64,000 nucleotides of DNA from Enterobacter asburiae (GCF_021440515.1 NZ_JAKCMV010000013.1:1-64000); one strand, 5' to 3'. Numbered from the stretch's first letter, positions 10,413-23,205 are shown. Numbers and translations: made by a program. The notes: generated by a model not told the origin, from the sequence alone.

Positions 10413-11063
10413 TTAGCCCCACAGCTGAGCGATAGAGCGCTTGAACTGGCGTGCGGCTTCAACAGGAGAAGCCGCGTCACGAATGCTGCGTCCGGCGATG
10501 AAGACGTGAATGGGAATGCCTTTAAACAGCGGCAAATCTTCCAGCGCCAGGCCGCCAGTGACGGTCACTTTAAAGCCCATGTCCGCCAGACGTTTGATGG
10601 CGCTGATATCCGCCTCGCCCCAGGCCACACCCGCAGCCTGTGCGTCGCGGGAGCGGTGATAAACCACCTGCTGAATTCCCGCTTCACGCCACGCCTGCGC
10701 CTGCTCCCAGGTCCAGAAACCGGTCAGCTCGATCTGCACGTCGCCGTTGAACTCTTTCGCCACGTCCAGCGCACCTTTCGCGGTGTTGATATCCGCACAG
10801 CAAATCACGGTGACCCAGTCCGCGTTGGCTTCAAAGCACATACGGGAGAGGATTTTGCCTGCATCGGCAATTTTGGCGTCGGCCAGCACGATCTTGTGCG
10901 GATAAAGCGCTTTCAGGTCACGAACAGCGCGCACGCCCTCGCCGACGCACAGGATGGTGCCGACTTCGATAATGTCGACCTCTTCAGCAATCAGGCGGGT
11001 GGTTTCATACGCGTGGGACAGAGTTTGGTTATCCAGCGCGACCTGCAACATTGGTAATGACAT
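10413..11063 (-). CDS. ulaD: 3-keto-L-gulonate-6-phosphate decarboxylase UlaD
   Basis: Mg-dependent decarboxylase that converts 3-keto-L-gulonate 6-phosphate to L-xylulose 5-phosphate. 216 residues, the E. coli length. Orotidine monophosphate decarboxylase superfamily barrel with the DxKxxD motif in [11 protein letters not shown] and the phosphate-binding IAGRSI near the C-terminus. Fourth gene of the ula operon, 12 bases after ulaC. Confidence 0.97.
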   Translation of the reverse strand: MSLPMLQVALDNQTLSHAYETTRLIAEEVDIIEVGTILCVGEGVRAVRDLKALYPHKIVLADAKIADAGKILSRMCFEANADWVTVICCADINTAKGALDVAKEFNGDVQIELTGFWTWEQAQAWREAGIQQVVYHRSRDAQAAGVAWGEADISAIKRLADMGFKVTVTGGLALEDLPLFKGIPIHVFIAGRSIRDAASPVEAARQFKRSIAQLWG

Positions 11064-11075
11064 GTGAAATCCCTC

Positions 11076-11543
11076 TTAAACAGCCGCCGCAGTGGCGTTA
11101 TCAATTAAATCCAGCACGTCCTGCTCGGTACGGCAGGCGCGTAAACGGTCGAAATTGGCTGCATCATCAAACAGATTCACGATCTGCATGATGCCCACTT
11201 CCTGGTGGGTGTTGGCATCGACGGCGGCCATGGTGATCAGAATATCCACCGGGTCGTTATCTTCATGGTTAAACACCAGCGGCTGTTTTAAGGTCACCAG
11301 CGCGAAGCCCGTCTTTTTGACCCCCTCTTCCGGGCGGCCATGCGGCATTGCCAGGCCCGGCGCAATCACAAAATAGGGGCCATGCTCTGCCACGCCATCC
11401 AGAATCGCCTGGTAATAACGCGGCTCGACAACGTCAGCCTTAACCAGCAGATCGACGCCCAGCTTCACCGCTTCCTGCCAGGTGCTGGCTTCGGCCTGCA
11501 CCAGAATCGATTTATTGTCGGCCAGCGAATCACGTAGTTTCAT
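11076..11543 (-). CDS. ulaC: L-ascorbate PTS component EIIA, UlaC
   Basis: Cytoplasmic phosphocarrier that passes phosphate from HPr to UlaB. 155 residues of the mannitol/fructose EIIA fold; the phospho-histidine is H68 in the [14 protein letters not shown] segment. It is the middle gene of the three PTS genes, nine bases after ulaB. Confidence 0.97.
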   Translation of the reverse strand: MKLRDSLADNKSILVQAEASTWQEAVKLGVDLLVKADVVEPRYYQAILDGVAEHGPYFVIAPGLAMPHGRPEEGVKKTGFALVTLKQPLVFNHEDNDPVDILITMAAVDANTHQEVGIMQIVNLFDDAANFDRLRACRTEQDVLDLIDNATAAAV

Positions 11544-11552
11544 GTGGCGTCC

Positions 11553-11858
11553 TTACTTAACGTCTTGTGGGAAGTGTTCTTTGATCACTTCCAGCAGTTT
11601 TGGCCCGAAGTCAGCGGGTGACAGCATGTTGCGCACGCCCACCACGTATTTATTGCCTGATACGCTGATTTCACCGGCGATATGGGTTGAGGCGATGATG
11701 ATGTCCGCGCCGTTCAGTTCACTTTTATATTCACCCACCGCGCAGCTGTTCACCGTGTGGTCAATGTTTGACTGGGTTAAAAACTGGTCCACTTTCATCT
11801 TCATGATCATGGAGCTACCTTGCCCATTGCCACACACAGCCAGAATACGTACGGTCAT
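11553..11858 (-). CDS. ulaB: L-ascorbate PTS component EIIB, UlaB
   Basis: Carries the phosphoryl group from UlaC to incoming ascorbate at the permease. 101 residues with the lactose/galactitol-type EIIB P-loop; the active cysteine is C9 in [11 protein letters not shown]. It starts 12 bases after the ulaA stop. Confidence 0.97.
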   Translation of the reverse strand: MTVRILAVCGNGQGSSMIMKMKVDQFLTQSNIDHTVNSCAVGEYKSELNGADIIIASTHIAGEISVSGNKYVVGVRNMLSPADFGPKLLEVIKEHFPQDVK

Positions 11859-11870
11859 AATCGGAACTCC

Positions 11871-13628
<1,758 letters not shown>

Positions 13629-14693
13629 ATGAGTAAAGTGAACACCATCACCCGCGAATCCTGGATTCTGAGCACCTTCCCTGAGTGGGGTAACTGGCTG
13701 AACGAAGAGATCGAGCAGGAGCAGATTGCGCCGGGCACTTTCGCCATGTGGTGGCTGGGCTGCACCGGGATCTGGCTGAAGTCAGAAGGCGGCGCCAACA
13801 TCTGCGTCGATTTCTGGTGCGGCACGGGCAAGCAGAGCCACGGCAACCCGCTGATGAAAAAAGGCCATCAGATGCAGCGTATGGCCGGTGTGGAAAAGCT
13901 TCAGCCAAACCTGCGTACCACGCCGTTTGTGCTGGATCCGTTCGCGATTCGTCAGATTGACGCCGTTCTTTCTACTCACGATCACAACGACCATATTGAC
14001 GTTAACGTTGCGGCGGCGGTTATGCAGAACTGTGCCGACGACGTTCCGTTCATCGGGCCGCAAACCTGCGTTGACCTGTGGATTGGCTGGGGCGTGCCGA
14101 AAGAGCGCTGCATCGTTATGAAGCCGGGCGACGTGGTGAAAATCAAAGACGTGGAAATTCATGCGCTTGACGCGTTTGACCGTACCGCACTGATCACCCT
14201 GCCGGCCGATCAGAAAGCGGCGGGCGTACTGCCTGACGGCATGGACGAGCGCGCGGTGAACTACCTGTTCAAAACCCCGGGCGGTTCGCTCTACCACAGC
14301 GGCGATTCCCACTACTCTAACTACTATGCGAAGCACGGTAACGAGCACCAGATCGACGTTGCCCTGGGTTCGTACGGTGAAAACCCGCGCGGTATTACTG
14401 ACAAAATGACCAGCGCCGATATTCTGCGCATGGCCGAGTCCCTTAACACCAAGGTAGTGATCCCGTTCCACCACGATATCTGGTCCAACTTCCAGGCCGA
14501 TCCGCAGGAAATCCGCGTGCTGTGGGAGATGAAAAAAGATCGCCTGAAGTATGGCTTTAAGCCGTTCATCTGGCAGGTTGGCGGCAAGTTCACCTGGCCG
14601 CTGGATAAAGACAATTTCGAATACCACTATCCACGCGGTTTCGACGATTGCTTCACCATCGAACCCGATCTGCCGTTCAAGTCGTTCCTGTAA
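13629..14693 (+). CDS. ulaG: L-ascorbate-6-phosphate lactonase UlaG
   Basis: Metal-dependent lactonase that opens L-ascorbate 6-phosphate to 3-keto-L-gulonate 6-phosphate, the first cytoplasmic step of ascorbate use. 354 residues, the E. coli length. Metallo-beta-lactamase fold with the HxHxDH metal motif THDHNDHID at residues 116-124 and later metal ligands in YHSGDSHYS and [13 protein letters not shown] at 13,629 with AAAGAGGGAGTACG upstream. Divergent from ulaA and followed by ulaR. Confidence 0.97.
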   Translation: MSKVNTITRESWILSTFPEWGNWLNEEIEQEQIAPGTFAMWWLGCTGIWLKSEGGANICVDFWCGTGKQSHGNPLMKKGHQMQRMAGVEKLQPNLRTTPFVLDPFAIRQIDAVLSTHDHNDHIDVNVAAAVMQNCADDVPFIGPQTCVDLWIGWGVPKERCIVMKPGDVVKIKDVEIHALDAFDRTALITLPADQKAAGVLPDGMDERAVNYLFKTPGGSLYHSGDSHYSNYYAKHGNEHQIDVALGSYGENPRGITDKMTSADILRMAESLNTKVVIPFHHDIWSNFQADPQEIRVLWEMKKDRLKYGFKPFIWQVGGKFTWPLDKDNFEYHYPRGFDDCFTIEPDLPFKSFL

Positions 14694-14802
14694 GCACCCT
14701 GCCCATCGCCAGGCCAATGTGCCTGGCGATTCATATTTTGCTTAGTATTTTCAGGCTATTTCAAATATCATCTTTTAAAATCAATACTTATCGGAATAGC
14801 TC

Positions 14803-15558
14803 ATGACCGAAGCGCAACGGCATCAAATTTTACTGGAACTACTGGCGCAAACAGGATTTGTCACCGTCGAACAGGTGATTGAACGCCTGGGCATTTCTCC
14901 GGCGACGGCGCGACGTGATATCAACAAGCTCGACGAAAGCGGCAAACTCAAAAAAGTCCGCAACGGCGCAGAGGCCATCAGCCAGCAGCGCCCACGCTGG
15001 ACGCCGATGAACATCCACCAGGCTCAGAACCACGATGAAAAAGTCCGCATCGCCAGAGCCGCTTCCCAGCTGGTCAATCCTGGCGAAAGCGTGGTGATCA
15101 ACTGCGGCTCGACGGCCTTCCTTCTGGGCCGCGAAATGTGCGGAAAACCGGTGCAGATCATCACCAACTACCTGCCACTCGCGAACTACCTTATCGATCA
15201 GGAACATGAAAGCGTGGTGATCATGGGCGGCCAGTACAACAAAAGCCAGTCCATCACCCTGAGCCCGCAGGACAGCGAAAACAGCCTCTACGCCGGGCAC
15301 TGGATGTTCACCAGCGGCAAGGGGCTGACCGCCGAAGGGCTGTATAAAACCGATATGCTGACGGCGATGGCGGAGCAGAACATGCTTAACATGGTCGGCA
15401 AGCTTGTGGTGCTGGTCGACAGCAGCAAAGTCGGCGAGCGCGCCGGGATGCTGTTCAGCCGCGCCGAGCAGATCGCCATGGTGATCACCGGTAAAAACGC
15501 CGATCCCGCGATCCTCAAGAAGCTTGAAGATCAGGGCGTGACCATTCTGAGCGTTTAA
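14803..15558 (+). CDS. ulaR: ascorbate utilisation repressor UlaR (DeoR family)
   Basis: Repressor of ulaG and ulaABCDEF, released by L-ascorbate 6-phosphate in E. coli. 251 residues: N-terminal DeoR winged helix (about 3-57, with [19 protein letters not shown] as recognition region) and a C-terminal sugar-phosphate sensor domain (about 75-230, with the [13 protein letters not shown] loop and [10 protein letters not shown]). It lies 109 bases after ulaG, and its 3' end overlaps yjfP (opposite strand) by four bases. Confidence 0.97.
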   Translation: MTEAQRHQILLELLAQTGFVTVEQVIERLGISPATARRDINKLDESGKLKKVRNGAEAISQQRPRWTPMNIHQAQNHDEKVRIARAASQLVNPGESVVINCGSTAFLLGREMCGKPVQIITNYLPLANYLIDQEHESVVIMGGQYNKSQSITLSPQDSENSLYAGHWMFTSGKGLTAEGLYKTDMLTAMAEQNMLNMVGKLVVLVDSSKVGERAGMLFSRAEQIAMVITGKNADPAILKKLEDQGVTILSV

Positions 15559-16286
15559 AGATGCTGGCGGAAAAACGCCACCGTCGCATCCAGCGCCGTT
15601 GGCGTGATCCGGTGGCGTACCCCGGCCTCCCATCGGCAGGTCAAATTTTTGTCCAGCCCTTCGCGAATAAGCGCCTGCTGTAAGCGGAACGTTTCCCCCG
15701 CAGGCACCACGTCATCGGCTTCGCCATGCCACAGGAAGAGCGGCCGGTCAGCCAGCTTCGGCAGCGCATGGGTGACTTCCCACTCCGCCAGCGGCGCGAG
15801 GACGGCATTAACGTCGTCCTGTTCGCGAGGGGGAAACAGCGTTTTCGCGAGCGAGGTGAAATAGCCTGAGCCCATCAGACAGGCTACGGATTTCACCTCA
15901 GGATGGCGGGTCATAATCCCCAGCGCCGTCATACCGCCCATTGATGCTCCGGCCACCGCCAAACGGCTATCAGCCACCAGCCCGGCCTGATGCAGCGCAT
16001 CGCGCAGCGCGGCAAATTCCACGAGATTACCGTGCAGGATTTGCCAGAACTGCCCCAGCCGGGCCTCTTCGTCACCCGCGAACCGCGCGCCGTGATCGGG
16101 CGCATCCGGCATCACCACGCGAAAACCGGCCTGCGCCAGCGCGACGGCAAAATAGCTGTACACCAGCTTAGACGAGGTAAAGCCATGATAAAAAACCACC
16201 GTTGGCAACGGCTGTTCCCCTTTTCCGGCAGGAAACGCGTGGAGAATTTCATCGTCGCCGAGGCGTTGCGTTTGAAGTTCAATCAT
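15555..16286 (-). CDS. yjfP: YjfP, alpha/beta-hydrolase carboxylesterase
   Basis: Cytoplasmic esterase of the dienelactone-hydrolase-like alpha/beta-hydrolase group; E. coli YjfP hydrolyses short acyl esters. 243 residues (E. coli 249). Oxyanion segment [11 protein letters not shown] (31-40), nucleophile S115 in GASMGG, acid in the HGEADDVVP segment and the catalytic histidine in GVRHRITP near the C-terminus. Natural substrate unknown. Convergent with ulaR. Confidence 0.93.
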   Translation of the reverse strand: MIELQTQRLGDDEILHAFPAGKGEQPLPTVVFYHGFTSSKLVYSYFAVALAQAGFRVVMPDAPDHGARFAGDEEARLGQFWQILHGNLVEFAALRDALHQAGLVADSRLAVAGASMGGMTALGIMTRHPEVKSVACLMGSGYFTSLAKTLFPPREQDDVNAVLAPLAEWEVTHALPKLADRPLFLWHGEADDVVPAGETFRLQQALIREGLDKNLTCRWEAGVRHRITPTALDATVAFFRQHL

Positions 16287-16423
16287 TGTCGATCCTGTGC
16301 AAATGAATGATTCATAATGTTGAGAACTGGGTTACGCTTTCACGACGATTTCATTCGAAAATTACGCCCCAGATAACACTTCGGGAACATTCCCCCAAAA
16401 CTAAATTTACAGACAACTACACT

Positions 16424-16753
16424 ATGGCTATCAGGAAACGAGATATGGTTATGCGCAGGTTTGCTGCTTTATTGCTGGTATCACTGCTCTGTGGCTGTAG
16501 CGCGTTGCAAGGCACCCCGCAACCCGCTCCCCCGGTCACCGATCGTCCTCAGGAAATTCGTCGTAATCAGACGGAAGGATTACAGCGAATGGGGACGATT
16601 TCCGCGATGGTTCGCGGCTCCCCGGATGATGCACAGGATGCCATCAGAGCACAGGCCGTCGCAGCAAAAGCAGATTATTACGTCATCATTATGGTGGATG
16701 AAACCATCATTACGGGACAGTGGTACTCACAGGCTATTTTGTACCGTAAGTAA
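16424..16753 (+). CDS. bsmA: biofilm peroxide resistance lipoprotein BsmA
   Basis: Small envelope lipoprotein of the DUF1471/YhcN family; in E. coli BsmA (YjfO) is tied to peroxide tolerance in biofilms. From the ATG at 16,424 it has 109 residues, equal to E. coli BsmA. The type II signal ends in LLCGC with the acylated cysteine in GCSALQGTP, and the DUF1471 core runs MGTISAMVRGSPDDA to SQAILYRK. A second ATG at 16,445 has a better ribosome site (AGGAAA nine bases before) and also yields an intact lipoprotein signal, so the true start may be there. Confidence 0.9.
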   Translation: MAIRKRDMVMRRFAALLLVSLLCGCSALQGTPQPAPPVTDRPQEIRRNQTEGLQRMGTISAMVRGSPDDAQDAIRAQAVAAKADYYVIIMVDETIITGQWYSQAILYRK

Positions 16754-16901
16754 TGGTCATCGTTTGAACGACATTTACACTGCTTTGCGTCCATAGACAT
16801 TTTCCTGTCCACAATAAACTCCATGCCCGCTGCAATGGAAGTGAGTTTATTAGCGAAGGATTGCCCGGCGGATACCGGAGACATGTGAAATGGAGCTGAC
16901 G

Positions 16902-17177
16902 ATGAAACGAACTCTTGCTTTGACCACTCTGTTGCTTTCAGCGGGCCTGTTGAGCACCACCGCCCAGTCGGCAGAATTTGCCTGCGCTGATTGCGTAACG
17001 GGTCTGAATGAAATAGGCCTGATTTCCGTGAATAACATTTCGGGAAGCCCGCAGGACGTTGAACGTGTCGTTGCATTAAAAGCCGATGAACAGGGCGCTT
17101 CCTGGTATCGTATTATTCAGATGCAGGAAGATCATCAAGACGATCGGTGGCGCGTACAGGCCATTCTCTATGCATAA
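16902..17177 (+). CDS. yjfN: YjfN, periplasmic DUF1471 protein
   Basis: Secreted DUF1471/YhcN-family protein; in E. coli YjfN has been reported to activate the periplasmic protease DegP. 91 residues: signal peptide (MKRTLALTTLLLSAGLLSTTAQSA) and a mature part nearly identical to E. coli (EFACADCVTGLNEIG, ending VQAILYA). This mature form has cysteines in ACADC, a pair worth noting as a possible disulfide. The start at 16,902 is chosen over the ATG four codons upstream because GGAG lies six bases before it. Third DUF1471 gene within 9 kb. Confidence 0.92.
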   Translation: MKRTLALTTLLLSAGLLSTTAQSAEFACADCVTGLNEIGLISVNNISGSPQDVERVVALKADEQGASWYRIIQMQEDHQDDRWRVQAILYA

Positions 17178-17185
17178 ATGCCCAT

Positions 17186-17222
17186 GATAAAAGCCACTTA
17201 GTTTTAGTGGCTTTTATTTTTT
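17186..17222 (+). terminator. terminator after yjfN
   Basis: ATAAAAGCCACT and its complement AGTGGCTTTTAT form a stem around TAGTTTT, followed by a T-rich tail. Confidence 0.85.
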
Positions 17223-17289
17223 GCAAACGTTTTATCTTTTCACAACCCCATCAAATACAATTAGTTAACATTTTGTTACATTAATTAGA

Positions 17290-17316
17290 TAAATGTTATC
17301 CCCGCCCTGCCGTTGA
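17290..17316 (+). promoter_or_regulatory. sigma-28 (FliA)-type promoter of the Cache chemoreceptor
   Basis: TAAATGTT (17,290-17,297), exactly 11 bases, then GCCGTTGA (17,309-17,316). Each half matches six of eight positions of the FliA consensus TAAAGTTT-N11-GCCGATAA. It lies about 30 bases before the chemoreceptor ATG. Confidence 0.55.
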
Positions 17317-17347
17317 AGAGCCATACCTTTTCAATAATGAGCAATTT

Positions 17348-19279
17348 ATGATCACTTTTTTTCGCCGTGCAGGTCTGGGCACGAAGCTATCGCTGCTTAC
17401 CGGCGTCAGTGTCGCTATCCTCTTTCTGCTATTCACCTTTTTACTCAGCCACAAGGCCAGCCAGCAGCTTGAAGCCCTGGCGGTAGAAGACCTGCATAAC
17501 CAGTCCACCGGCATGGTGGATATGGTGCAGATGTTTAACACCAGCCTGAGCGAAGAGGTGGAAAGCTATACCCGGCTGTTCACTACCTTTCTGCCGCAGC
17601 CCCTGAACATTGACAGCAGTCAGAGCCGGACCATTAACGGGCTGAACGTCCCGCTGCTGAAGGGCGGCGACACCGGGCTGCATGAGAACAATACGCTGTC
17701 CGACGATTTCCTGAACCGCACGGGGGCGATCTCCACGCTCTTTGTACGCAGCGGTAACGACTTCGTGCGCGTGGCGACCTCGCTGCGCAAAGAGAACGGC
17801 GACCGGGCAATGGGCACGGTGCTGGACGCCGCCAGCCCCGCCTTCGCTGCCGTCACCAAAGGCGAAGTCTATCGCGGCCTGGCGCTGCTGTTCGGCAAGC
17901 GCTACATCACCCAGTATCAGCCGGTGAAAAGCCCCGACGGACAGGTGATCGCCATCGTCTTCGTGGGCGTGGACATCACCCACTCGTGGAACGTGATGCG
18001 CGAGAAGATCCTCAACCGTCGTCTGGGAGAGAGCGGGCATTTCTTCGTGCTGGATCGCAGTAACGGCAAAACGCGCGGACAGTTCCTGTTCCACACCCGC
18101 GAAGAGGGGCAGCTGCCGAAGTGGGATGCCGCAACGCAGCAGCAGCTGTTGAGCGATAAATCCGGCACGCTGGAGCGCGTCAACGACGAAGGTCGTACCC
18201 TGAAAATGGCCTGGATGCCGCTGCCTGGCTGGAACTGGACGATTGTCGGCGAGGTGGATAAATCGGCGCTGCTCGCCAGCGTTAACACCCTGCGCGACCG
18301 CTTCCTGCTGGCGGGCGTGGTGCTCTCGGCGCTCTTTGCGGGTCTGTTCGTCTTTATTATCCGCCGGATGCTGACGCGCCCGCTTCGCGACGTTATCCAT
18401 CTCGCGCGCCAGTATGCGGACGGCGATCTGCGTGCCCACCTGCCGGTGACGCGCCAGGATGAGGTCGGCCAGCTGATTGTCGCCATCAACGGGATTGGCG
18501 GTGGATTGCAGAAAATCGTGCAGCAGGTGCGTGAAGCGGCGGGCGAAATCAATATCGGCACCCGCGCGCTGGCGTCGGACAGCGGCGAAATCTCCGAGCA
18601 GATCAACAAGCAGGCCAGCAGCGTGGAGGAGACCTCCGCCAGCATGGAGCAGCTGGCCGCGACCGTGCAGCAAAACGCCGCAAACATGGCGCAAACCCAG
18701 CAGCTGGTGGGGGAAACCTCCCGCGCGGTGCATCAGGGCGGTGAAACGGTGACGAACGCGGTGGCGACGATGGATGATATTCGCGATGCGTCAAAACGAA
18801 TCGAAGACATCACCCGCGTGATTGAGTCGATTGCCTTCCAGACCAATATTCTGGCGCTGAACGCCGCCGTGGAGGCCGCGCGCGCCGGGGAGCACGGCAA
18901 GGGCTTCGCGGTGGTCGCACAGGAGGTTCGCGCCCTGGCAGCACGCAGCGCCAACGCGGTCAAAGAGATCGAGCAGCTGATTGGCGATACGCTAAACAAG
19001 GTCAGCGAAGGCCACGCCCTGTCCGAGCAGACGCGCCTGGCGATGAACGACATCATCGTTCACATTGATAACATCAGCCAGCTGGTCACCGAGATTAACC
19101 ACGCCTCGCACGAACAGTCGGCGGGCATCAATCAGGTTAACCTCGCCATGACACACATCGGCGAAGCCTCGCACATCAACGCCGACCGCGTTTCCCGCAG
19201 CGAGCAAACCGCGCAAACGCTGCGCGAGAAAGGCTCACACCTGACGCAGCTGGTGAGCCTGTTCCAGCTGAAGGGCTAA
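17348..19279 (+). CDS. methyl-accepting chemotaxis protein with Cache-type sensor
   Basis: 643-residue chemoreceptor. Transmembrane helix 1 at about 13-33, a large periplasmic region (about 35-310) of Cache_3/Cache_2 type with the typical [22 protein letters not shown] and [11 protein letters not shown] segments, transmembrane helix 2 at about 318-340, HAMP (about 340-395) and a signalling domain with [20 protein letters not shown]. It ends LVSLFQLKG and lacks the C-terminal NWETF-type pentapeptide that recruits CheR in Tsr/Tar, so adaptation would depend on other receptors. Ligand unknown; small carboxylates or amino acids are typical for this sensor class. Its stop overlaps aidB (opposite strand) by four bases. 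Confidence 0.93.
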   Translation: MITFFRRAGLGTKLSLLTGVSVAILFLLFTFLLSHKASQQLEALAVEDLHNQSTGMVDMVQMFNTSLSEEVESYTRLFTTFLPQPLNIDSSQSRTINGLNVPLLKGGDTGLHENNTLSDDFLNRTGAISTLFVRSGNDFVRVATSLRKENGDRAMGTVLDAASPAFAAVTKGEVYRGLALLFGKRYITQYQPVKSPDGQVIAIVFVGVDITHSWNVMREKILNRRLGESGHFFVLDRSNGKTRGQFLFHTREEGQLPKWDAATQQQLLSDKSGTLERVNDEGRTLKMAWMPLPGWNWTIVGEVDKSALLASVNTLRDRFLLAGVVLSALFAGLFVFIIRRMLTRPLRDVIHLARQYADGDLRAHLPVTRQDEVGQLIVAINGIGGGLQKIVQQVREAAGEINIGTRALASDSGEISEQINKQASSVEETSASMEQLAATVQQNAANMAQTQQLVGETSRAVHQGGETVTNAVATMDDIRDASKRIEDITRVIESIAFQTNILALNAAVEAARAGEHGKGFAVVAQEVRALAARSANAVKEIEQLIGDTLNKVSEGHALSEQTRLAMNDIIVHIDNISQLVTEINHASHEQSAGINQVNLAMTHIGEASHINADRVSRSEQTAQTLREKGSHLTQLVSLFQLKG

Positions 19280-20898
19280 CCCACCCTGCCCGTGGCGCGC
19301 AGCAGCAGGTCGTTTTGCACCTGTTCGCTCATCAGCGAACCACCGCGGGCATCCAGCATCATGCGGCACCACGCCTGCGCCATCGGCGGCGATGCGTGCC
19401 GCAGCATTTGGCTGCCCGCCCCCAGTAAAAAGAGCTGCTGAGTTATCTCTCTGCCCTGCGCCTCCTGCGGTTTACGCAGCTTTTGCTGGAGCTGCCGCCA
19501 GCTGCGGTCGAAGTGCCTGTCCTGCCCTTTAACCTGCGCGAAATCCTCCGTAAGCAGCTCAAGAATGCCGGACTGCTTCGCCAGCACGCGAAGTACGTCC
19601 AGACACATAATATTGCCGGAGCCTTCCCAGATGCTGTTCACCGGCATCTCCCGATACAGGCGCGGCAGCTCGCTCTCTTCGCAGTAGCCCATGCCGCCGA
19701 GCACCTCCATCGCTTCCGCCACGAACGGAATACCCGATTTGCAGACGCTGTATTTCGCCGCCGGGGTAAACAGCCGCGCCCAGGCAGCCTCTTGCGGATC
19801 GGCGCGTTTATCCCACGCGCGAGCCAGGCGGAACAGCAGCGCGGTGTGCCCCTCCAGCACCAGCGCCATGCGGCTCAGAACGTCACGCATAAGCGGCTGT
19901 TCAATCAGGTTCTTGCCGAAGGTCTGCCGCTGGTGCGCGTGGTAAAGCGCCACCGAGAGCGCCCGGCGCATCAGGCCGTGGCTGCCGAGGGCGCAGTCGA
20001 AGCGCGTCAGGCCGCCCATTTTCAGGATCTGCCGCACGCCTTCGCCCTCCTCCCTCAACAGCCAGCCGCTGGCGTCGAGGAACTCCGCCTCGCTGCTGGC
20101 GTTCGAACGGTTGCCGAGCTTATCTTTGAGCCGCTCCAGGCGAACCGCGTTACGCTGTCCGTCAGGCAGAAAACGCGGCACGAAGAAGCAGGATAACCCG
20201 CCTTTGGCCTGCGCCAGCACCAGATGCGCGTCGCTTTGCGGCACCGAGAAAAACCATTTATGCCCCACGAGCCGGTAGCTGCCGTCGCCGCACTTTTCCG
20301 CCCGCGTGGTATTGCTGAGCACGTCGGAGCCGCCCTGCTTTTCCGTCATCCCCATGCCAATCAGCAGCCCCCGCTTTTGCCCGCCCGGCGCGAGGTGCGG
20401 ATCGTAGCGATCGCTCAAAAGCGGCGTGAGCCAGTCGCGGAACATCGTCGGCAGAGACTGCTGCAAGAGCGGCGTAGCGGCAAAGGTCATGGTGACGGGA
20501 CACAGGGTTCCGGCCTCGACCTGCGAATGGAGAACAAAGCGAGCGGCTCTGGCCACGAACGATCCTTTACGCGCCTCCTCTTCCCACGCCAGATTGTGAA
20601 CGCGGTTGGCGCACAGCCCCTGCATGAGCAGATGCCACGCCGGGTGAAAGCGCACGTCATCGAGCCGCTCTCCGGTGGCGTCGTAGCGCAACAGTTCGGG
20701 TGGATTGACGTTCGCCAGCCTGCCTAACTCCAGCGATTCCGCCGTTCCCAGCTGCTGGCCGATGCTGGCGAGCAGCTCCATGTCCCACTCGGCCCCTTCG
20801 CGGTTGACCGCTTCGCGCAGCGCGCAGTCCGACAGAAACAGGTTGCTGTTTGAGAGCGGCGCAGGCTGATTAAACACGGTATGGGTGTGCCAGTGCAT
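19276..20898 (-). CDS. aidB: AidB, acyl-CoA dehydrogenase-family alkylation-response protein
   Basis: FAD-containing, DNA-binding member of the acyl-CoA dehydrogenase family, part of the Ada adaptive response to alkylating agents in E. coli, with weak isovaleryl-CoA dehydrogenase activity. 540 residues (E. coli 541) and closely similar throughout: N-terminal [12 protein letters not shown], dehydrogenase core with [12 protein letters not shown] and [10 protein letters not shown], and the C-terminal DNA-binding region. The start at 20,898 has a strong GGAGGG upstream and matches E. coli; the 25 extra upstream codons are not family-like. No Ada box was searched for exhaustively. Confidence 0.96.
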   Translation of the reverse strand: MHWHTHTVFNQPAPLSNSNLFLSDCALREAVNREGAEWDMELLASIGQQLGTAESLELGRLANVNPPELLRYDATGERLDDVRFHPAWHLLMQGLCANRVHNLAWEEEARKGSFVARAARFVLHSQVEAGTLCPVTMTFAATPLLQQSLPTMFRDWLTPLLSDRYDPHLAPGGQKRGLLIGMGMTEKQGGSDVLSNTTRAEKCGDGSYRLVGHKWFFSVPQSDAHLVLAQAKGGLSCFFVPRFLPDGQRNAVRLERLKDKLGNRSNASSEAEFLDASGWLLREEGEGVRQILKMGGLTRFDCALGSHGLMRRALSVALYHAHQRQTFGKNLIEQPLMRDVLSRMALVLEGHTALLFRLARAWDKRADPQEAAWARLFTPAAKYSVCKSGIPFVAEAMEVLGGMGYCEESELPRLYREMPVNSIWEGSGNIMCLDVLRVLAKQSGILELLTEDFAQVKGQDRHFDRSWRQLQQKLRKPQEAQGREITQQLFLLGAGSQMLRHASPPMAQAWCRMMLDARGGSLMSEQVQNDLLLRATGRVG

Positions 20899-21095
20899 AT
20901 TGAGTCCCTCCTTCAATGGCAATGAAGGTAAGTATGGACAGGGGGCGATAACGCTGCATGGGAGGAGGGTCACACGGTGGCGATCCCGCTGAAATCATTC
21001 GTGAAATGGCTCACAGAACATAAGAATAAACTATTTCACGCGCGATTATTTGTTGAATAATTTATTCCTACCCCCCCCTTTGAGTGAGGAACGTT

Positions 21096-22370
21096 ATGCA
21101 ACAGGATGCGCACAAACGAGCATTGATTGCAGGCTCTATCGGTAACTTTATCGAATGGTATGAGTTTGCGGTCTACGGTTTTCTGGCAACGGTGATCGCG
21201 AAAAACTTCTTCCAGCTCGACGGAGAAGCGGGGCTGACCAGCCTGATCCTCACCTACGCGTCGTTTGCGATCGCCTTTTTCTTCCGTCCGCTGGGCGCGG
21301 TAGTGTTTGGCCGTATCGGTGACAAAATTGGCCGCAAGCCGACGCTGATTATCGTGCTGGTGCTGATGACGCTCGCCACCGCCGCCATCGGCCTGGTGCC
21401 GGTGTACGCCAGCATCGGCATTGCCGCGCCGCTGATCGTCACGCTGCTGCGCATCCTGCAAGGGCTGTTCGCCGGGGGAGAATACGGCGGTGCCGTTTCG
21501 CTGATGACCGAATTTGCGCCGCGGGGCAAGCGCGGCCTCTACGGCGCATGGCAATCCTTTACCGTGGCGCTGGGGCTGCTGGCCGGTGCGGGGATCGTCG
21601 CGCTGCTCTCCGCCCTGCTCACCCCTGAGGCCCTGCACGACTGGGGATGGCGTATCCCGTTCTTCCTGGCGCTGCCGATGGGTGTCGTTGCCCTCTGGCT
21701 GCGGGTCAGCATGGAAGAAACGCCGAGCTTTGTGCAGCAGCAGGAGAAACCCGCGGTGGCTCAGGCACACGCGGCGGCAACGCTAAAAGCCATCGTGATG
21801 GGGATTGGACGGGTAATGGTGTGGTCAGCCGCGGGTTATACCTATCTGGTGATTATGCCCACCTACCTGCAATCAGCGCTGCACACCGGGTTTAATCAGG
21901 CGCTGCTGATTGCGGTAATTTCGAATATTGGCTTTGCGCTGACCATCGTTCCGTCGGGGATCCTGAGCGACCGGATCGGCCGGCGCACGGTGATGCTTAT
22001 CGCTACGGTGCTGCTGCTGATCCTCGCCCTGCCGCTGCTTAAAATCCTTCAGGCCGACGCCAGCACGCTGGCGGTAAAAGCGATTGTGGTGCTGATTGCC
22101 GGGGGGCTGGTGGGGATGCTGGCAGGGCCGGGTCCGGCGATGCTGTCAGAGATGTTTCCGACCCGCGTGCGTTATACCGGGCTGGGGCTGGCCTATTCCC
22201 TGTCGAACGCGATATTTTCCGGCTGTGCGGGGTTGATTATCACCGGGCTTATCAAAGAAACGGGCAATCTGGATATTCCGGCCTATTACGTGATGGTAAC
22301 GGCGGTGGTGAGTATCGTGGCGTTGATGACGCTCAGGAAGGATGACCATTTGCGGTCGCTGGAGGAGTGA
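21096..22370 (+). CDS. MFS transporter, metabolite:H+ symporter (MHS) family
   Basis: Twelve-helix major facilitator of the ProP/ShiA/KgtP branch. About 424 residues. Diagnostic segments are GSIGNFIEWYEFAVYGF in helix 1, the loop motif GRIGDKIGRKPTL, RILQGLFAGGEYGGAV, and the second-half loop LSDRIGRRTVM. Substrates in this family include shikimate, alpha-ketoglutarate, citrate and betaine; none can be assigned. The ATG at 21,096 has GAGGA six bases upstream. It is divergent from aidB and monocistronic, ending just before a REP pair. Not present at this site in E. coli K-12 as far as I can recall. Confidence 0.88.
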   Translation: MQQDAHKRALIAGSIGNFIEWYEFAVYGFLATVIAKNFFQLDGEAGLTSLILTYASFAIAFFFRPLGAVVFGRIGDKIGRKPTLIIVLVLMTLATAAIGLVPVYASIGIAAPLIVTLLRILQGLFAGGEYGGAVSLMTEFAPRGKRGLYGAWQSFTVALGLLAGAGIVALLSALLTPEALHDWGWRIPFFLALPMGVVALWLRVSMEETPSFVQQQEKPAVAQAHAAATLKAIVMGIGRVMVWSAAGYTYLVIMPTYLQSALHTGFNQALLIAVISNIGFALTIVPSGILSDRIGRRTVMLIATVLLLILALPLLKILQADASTLAVKAIVVLIAGGLVGMLAGPGPAMLSEMFPTRVRYTGLGLAYSLSNAIFSGCAGLIITGLIKETGNLDIPAYYVMVTAVVSIVALMTLRKDDHLRSLEE

Positions 22371-22375
22371 GGTTA

Positions 22376-22450
22376 TTTTGCCGGGTGGCGGCTTCGCCTT
22401 ACCCGGCCTACAAACCGTAGGCCCGGTAAGCGGAGCGCCACCGGGCAAAA
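22376..22450. repeat. paired REP elements (BIME) between the MFS gene and rlmB
   Basis: Two head-to-head REP units: GCCGGGTGGCG...ACCCGGCCTACA (22,380-22,411) and its inverse GTAGGCCCGGTAAGCG...ACCGGGC (22,418-22,447). Together they can fold into a long hairpin after two convergent stop codons. Confidence 0.85.
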
Positions 22451-22451
22451 A

Positions 22452-23183
22452 TCAGCTACGCTGACGCACCGCTTCGAACAGGCAGATACCCGTTGCCACC
22501 GACACGTTCAGGGACGACACGCTGCCCGCCATCGGAATGCTGATCAGCTCGTCGCAGTGTTCACGCGTCAGACGACGCATCCCTTCACCTTCCGCGCCCA
22601 TCACCAGCGCCAGACGGCCGGTCATTTTGCTCTGGTACAGGGTATGATCCGCTTCACCCGCCGTTCCGACGATCCAGATGTTCTCTTCCTGCAACAGACG
22701 CATGGTGCGCGCCAGGTTAGTCACGCGGATCAGCGGCACGTTTTCAGCGGCGCCGCAGGCCACTTTTTTGGCCGTCGCGTTCAGCTGTGCAGAGCGATCT
22801 TTTGGCACGATAACCGCGTGTACCCCGGCTGCATCCGCGCTGCGCAGACAGGCGCCGAGGTTGTGCGGATCGGTAACGCCATCCAGGATCAGGAAGAACG
22901 GGTTATCCAGCTCCGCGATCAGATCCGGCAGATCGTTCTCCTGATACTGACGGCCCGGCTTCACGCGAGCAATAATGCCCTGGTGTACCGCGCCCTCACT
23001 TTTCTCATCCAGGAACTGGCGGTTCGCCAGCTGGATCACCACGCCCTGTGCTTCCAGCGCGTGGATAAGCGGCATCAGACGTTTATCTTCACGTCCTTTC
23101 AGCATAAACACTTCCTGAAAACGCTCCGGTGCGCGCTCCAGCAGGGCCTGCACCGCGTGGATGCCGTAAATCATTTCACTCAT
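22452..23183 (-). CDS. rlmB: 23S rRNA (guanosine-2251-2'-O)-methyltransferase RlmB
   Basis: SpoU/TrmH-family (SPOUT) enzyme that methylates G2251 in the P-loop of 23S rRNA. 243 residues as in E. coli: an N-terminal L30e-like RNA-binding domain (about 1-75) and a knotted catalytic domain with [34 protein letters not shown] and [14 protein letters not shown] for S-adenosylmethionine binding. Downstream of rnr, with a repeat in the 65-base gap. Confidence 0.97.
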   Translation of the reverse strand: MSEMIYGIHAVQALLERAPERFQEVFMLKGREDKRLMPLIHALEAQGVVIQLANRQFLDEKSEGAVHQGIIARVKPGRQYQENDLPDLIAELDNPFFLILDGVTDPHNLGACLRSADAAGVHAVIVPKDRSAQLNATAKKVACGAAENVPLIRVTNLARTMRLLQEENIWIVGTAGEADHTLYQSKMTGRLALVMGAEGEGMRRLTREHCDELISIPMAGSVSSLNVSVATGICLFEAVRQRS

Positions 23184-23205
23184 TGATGGTTCTCGTCATA
23201 TACAT

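Noticed and set aside
17441-18733. 430-codon open frame on the minus strand
   Set aside because: Antisense shadow of the Cache chemoreceptor; the His/Gln/Arg-rich translation has no recognisable domain.
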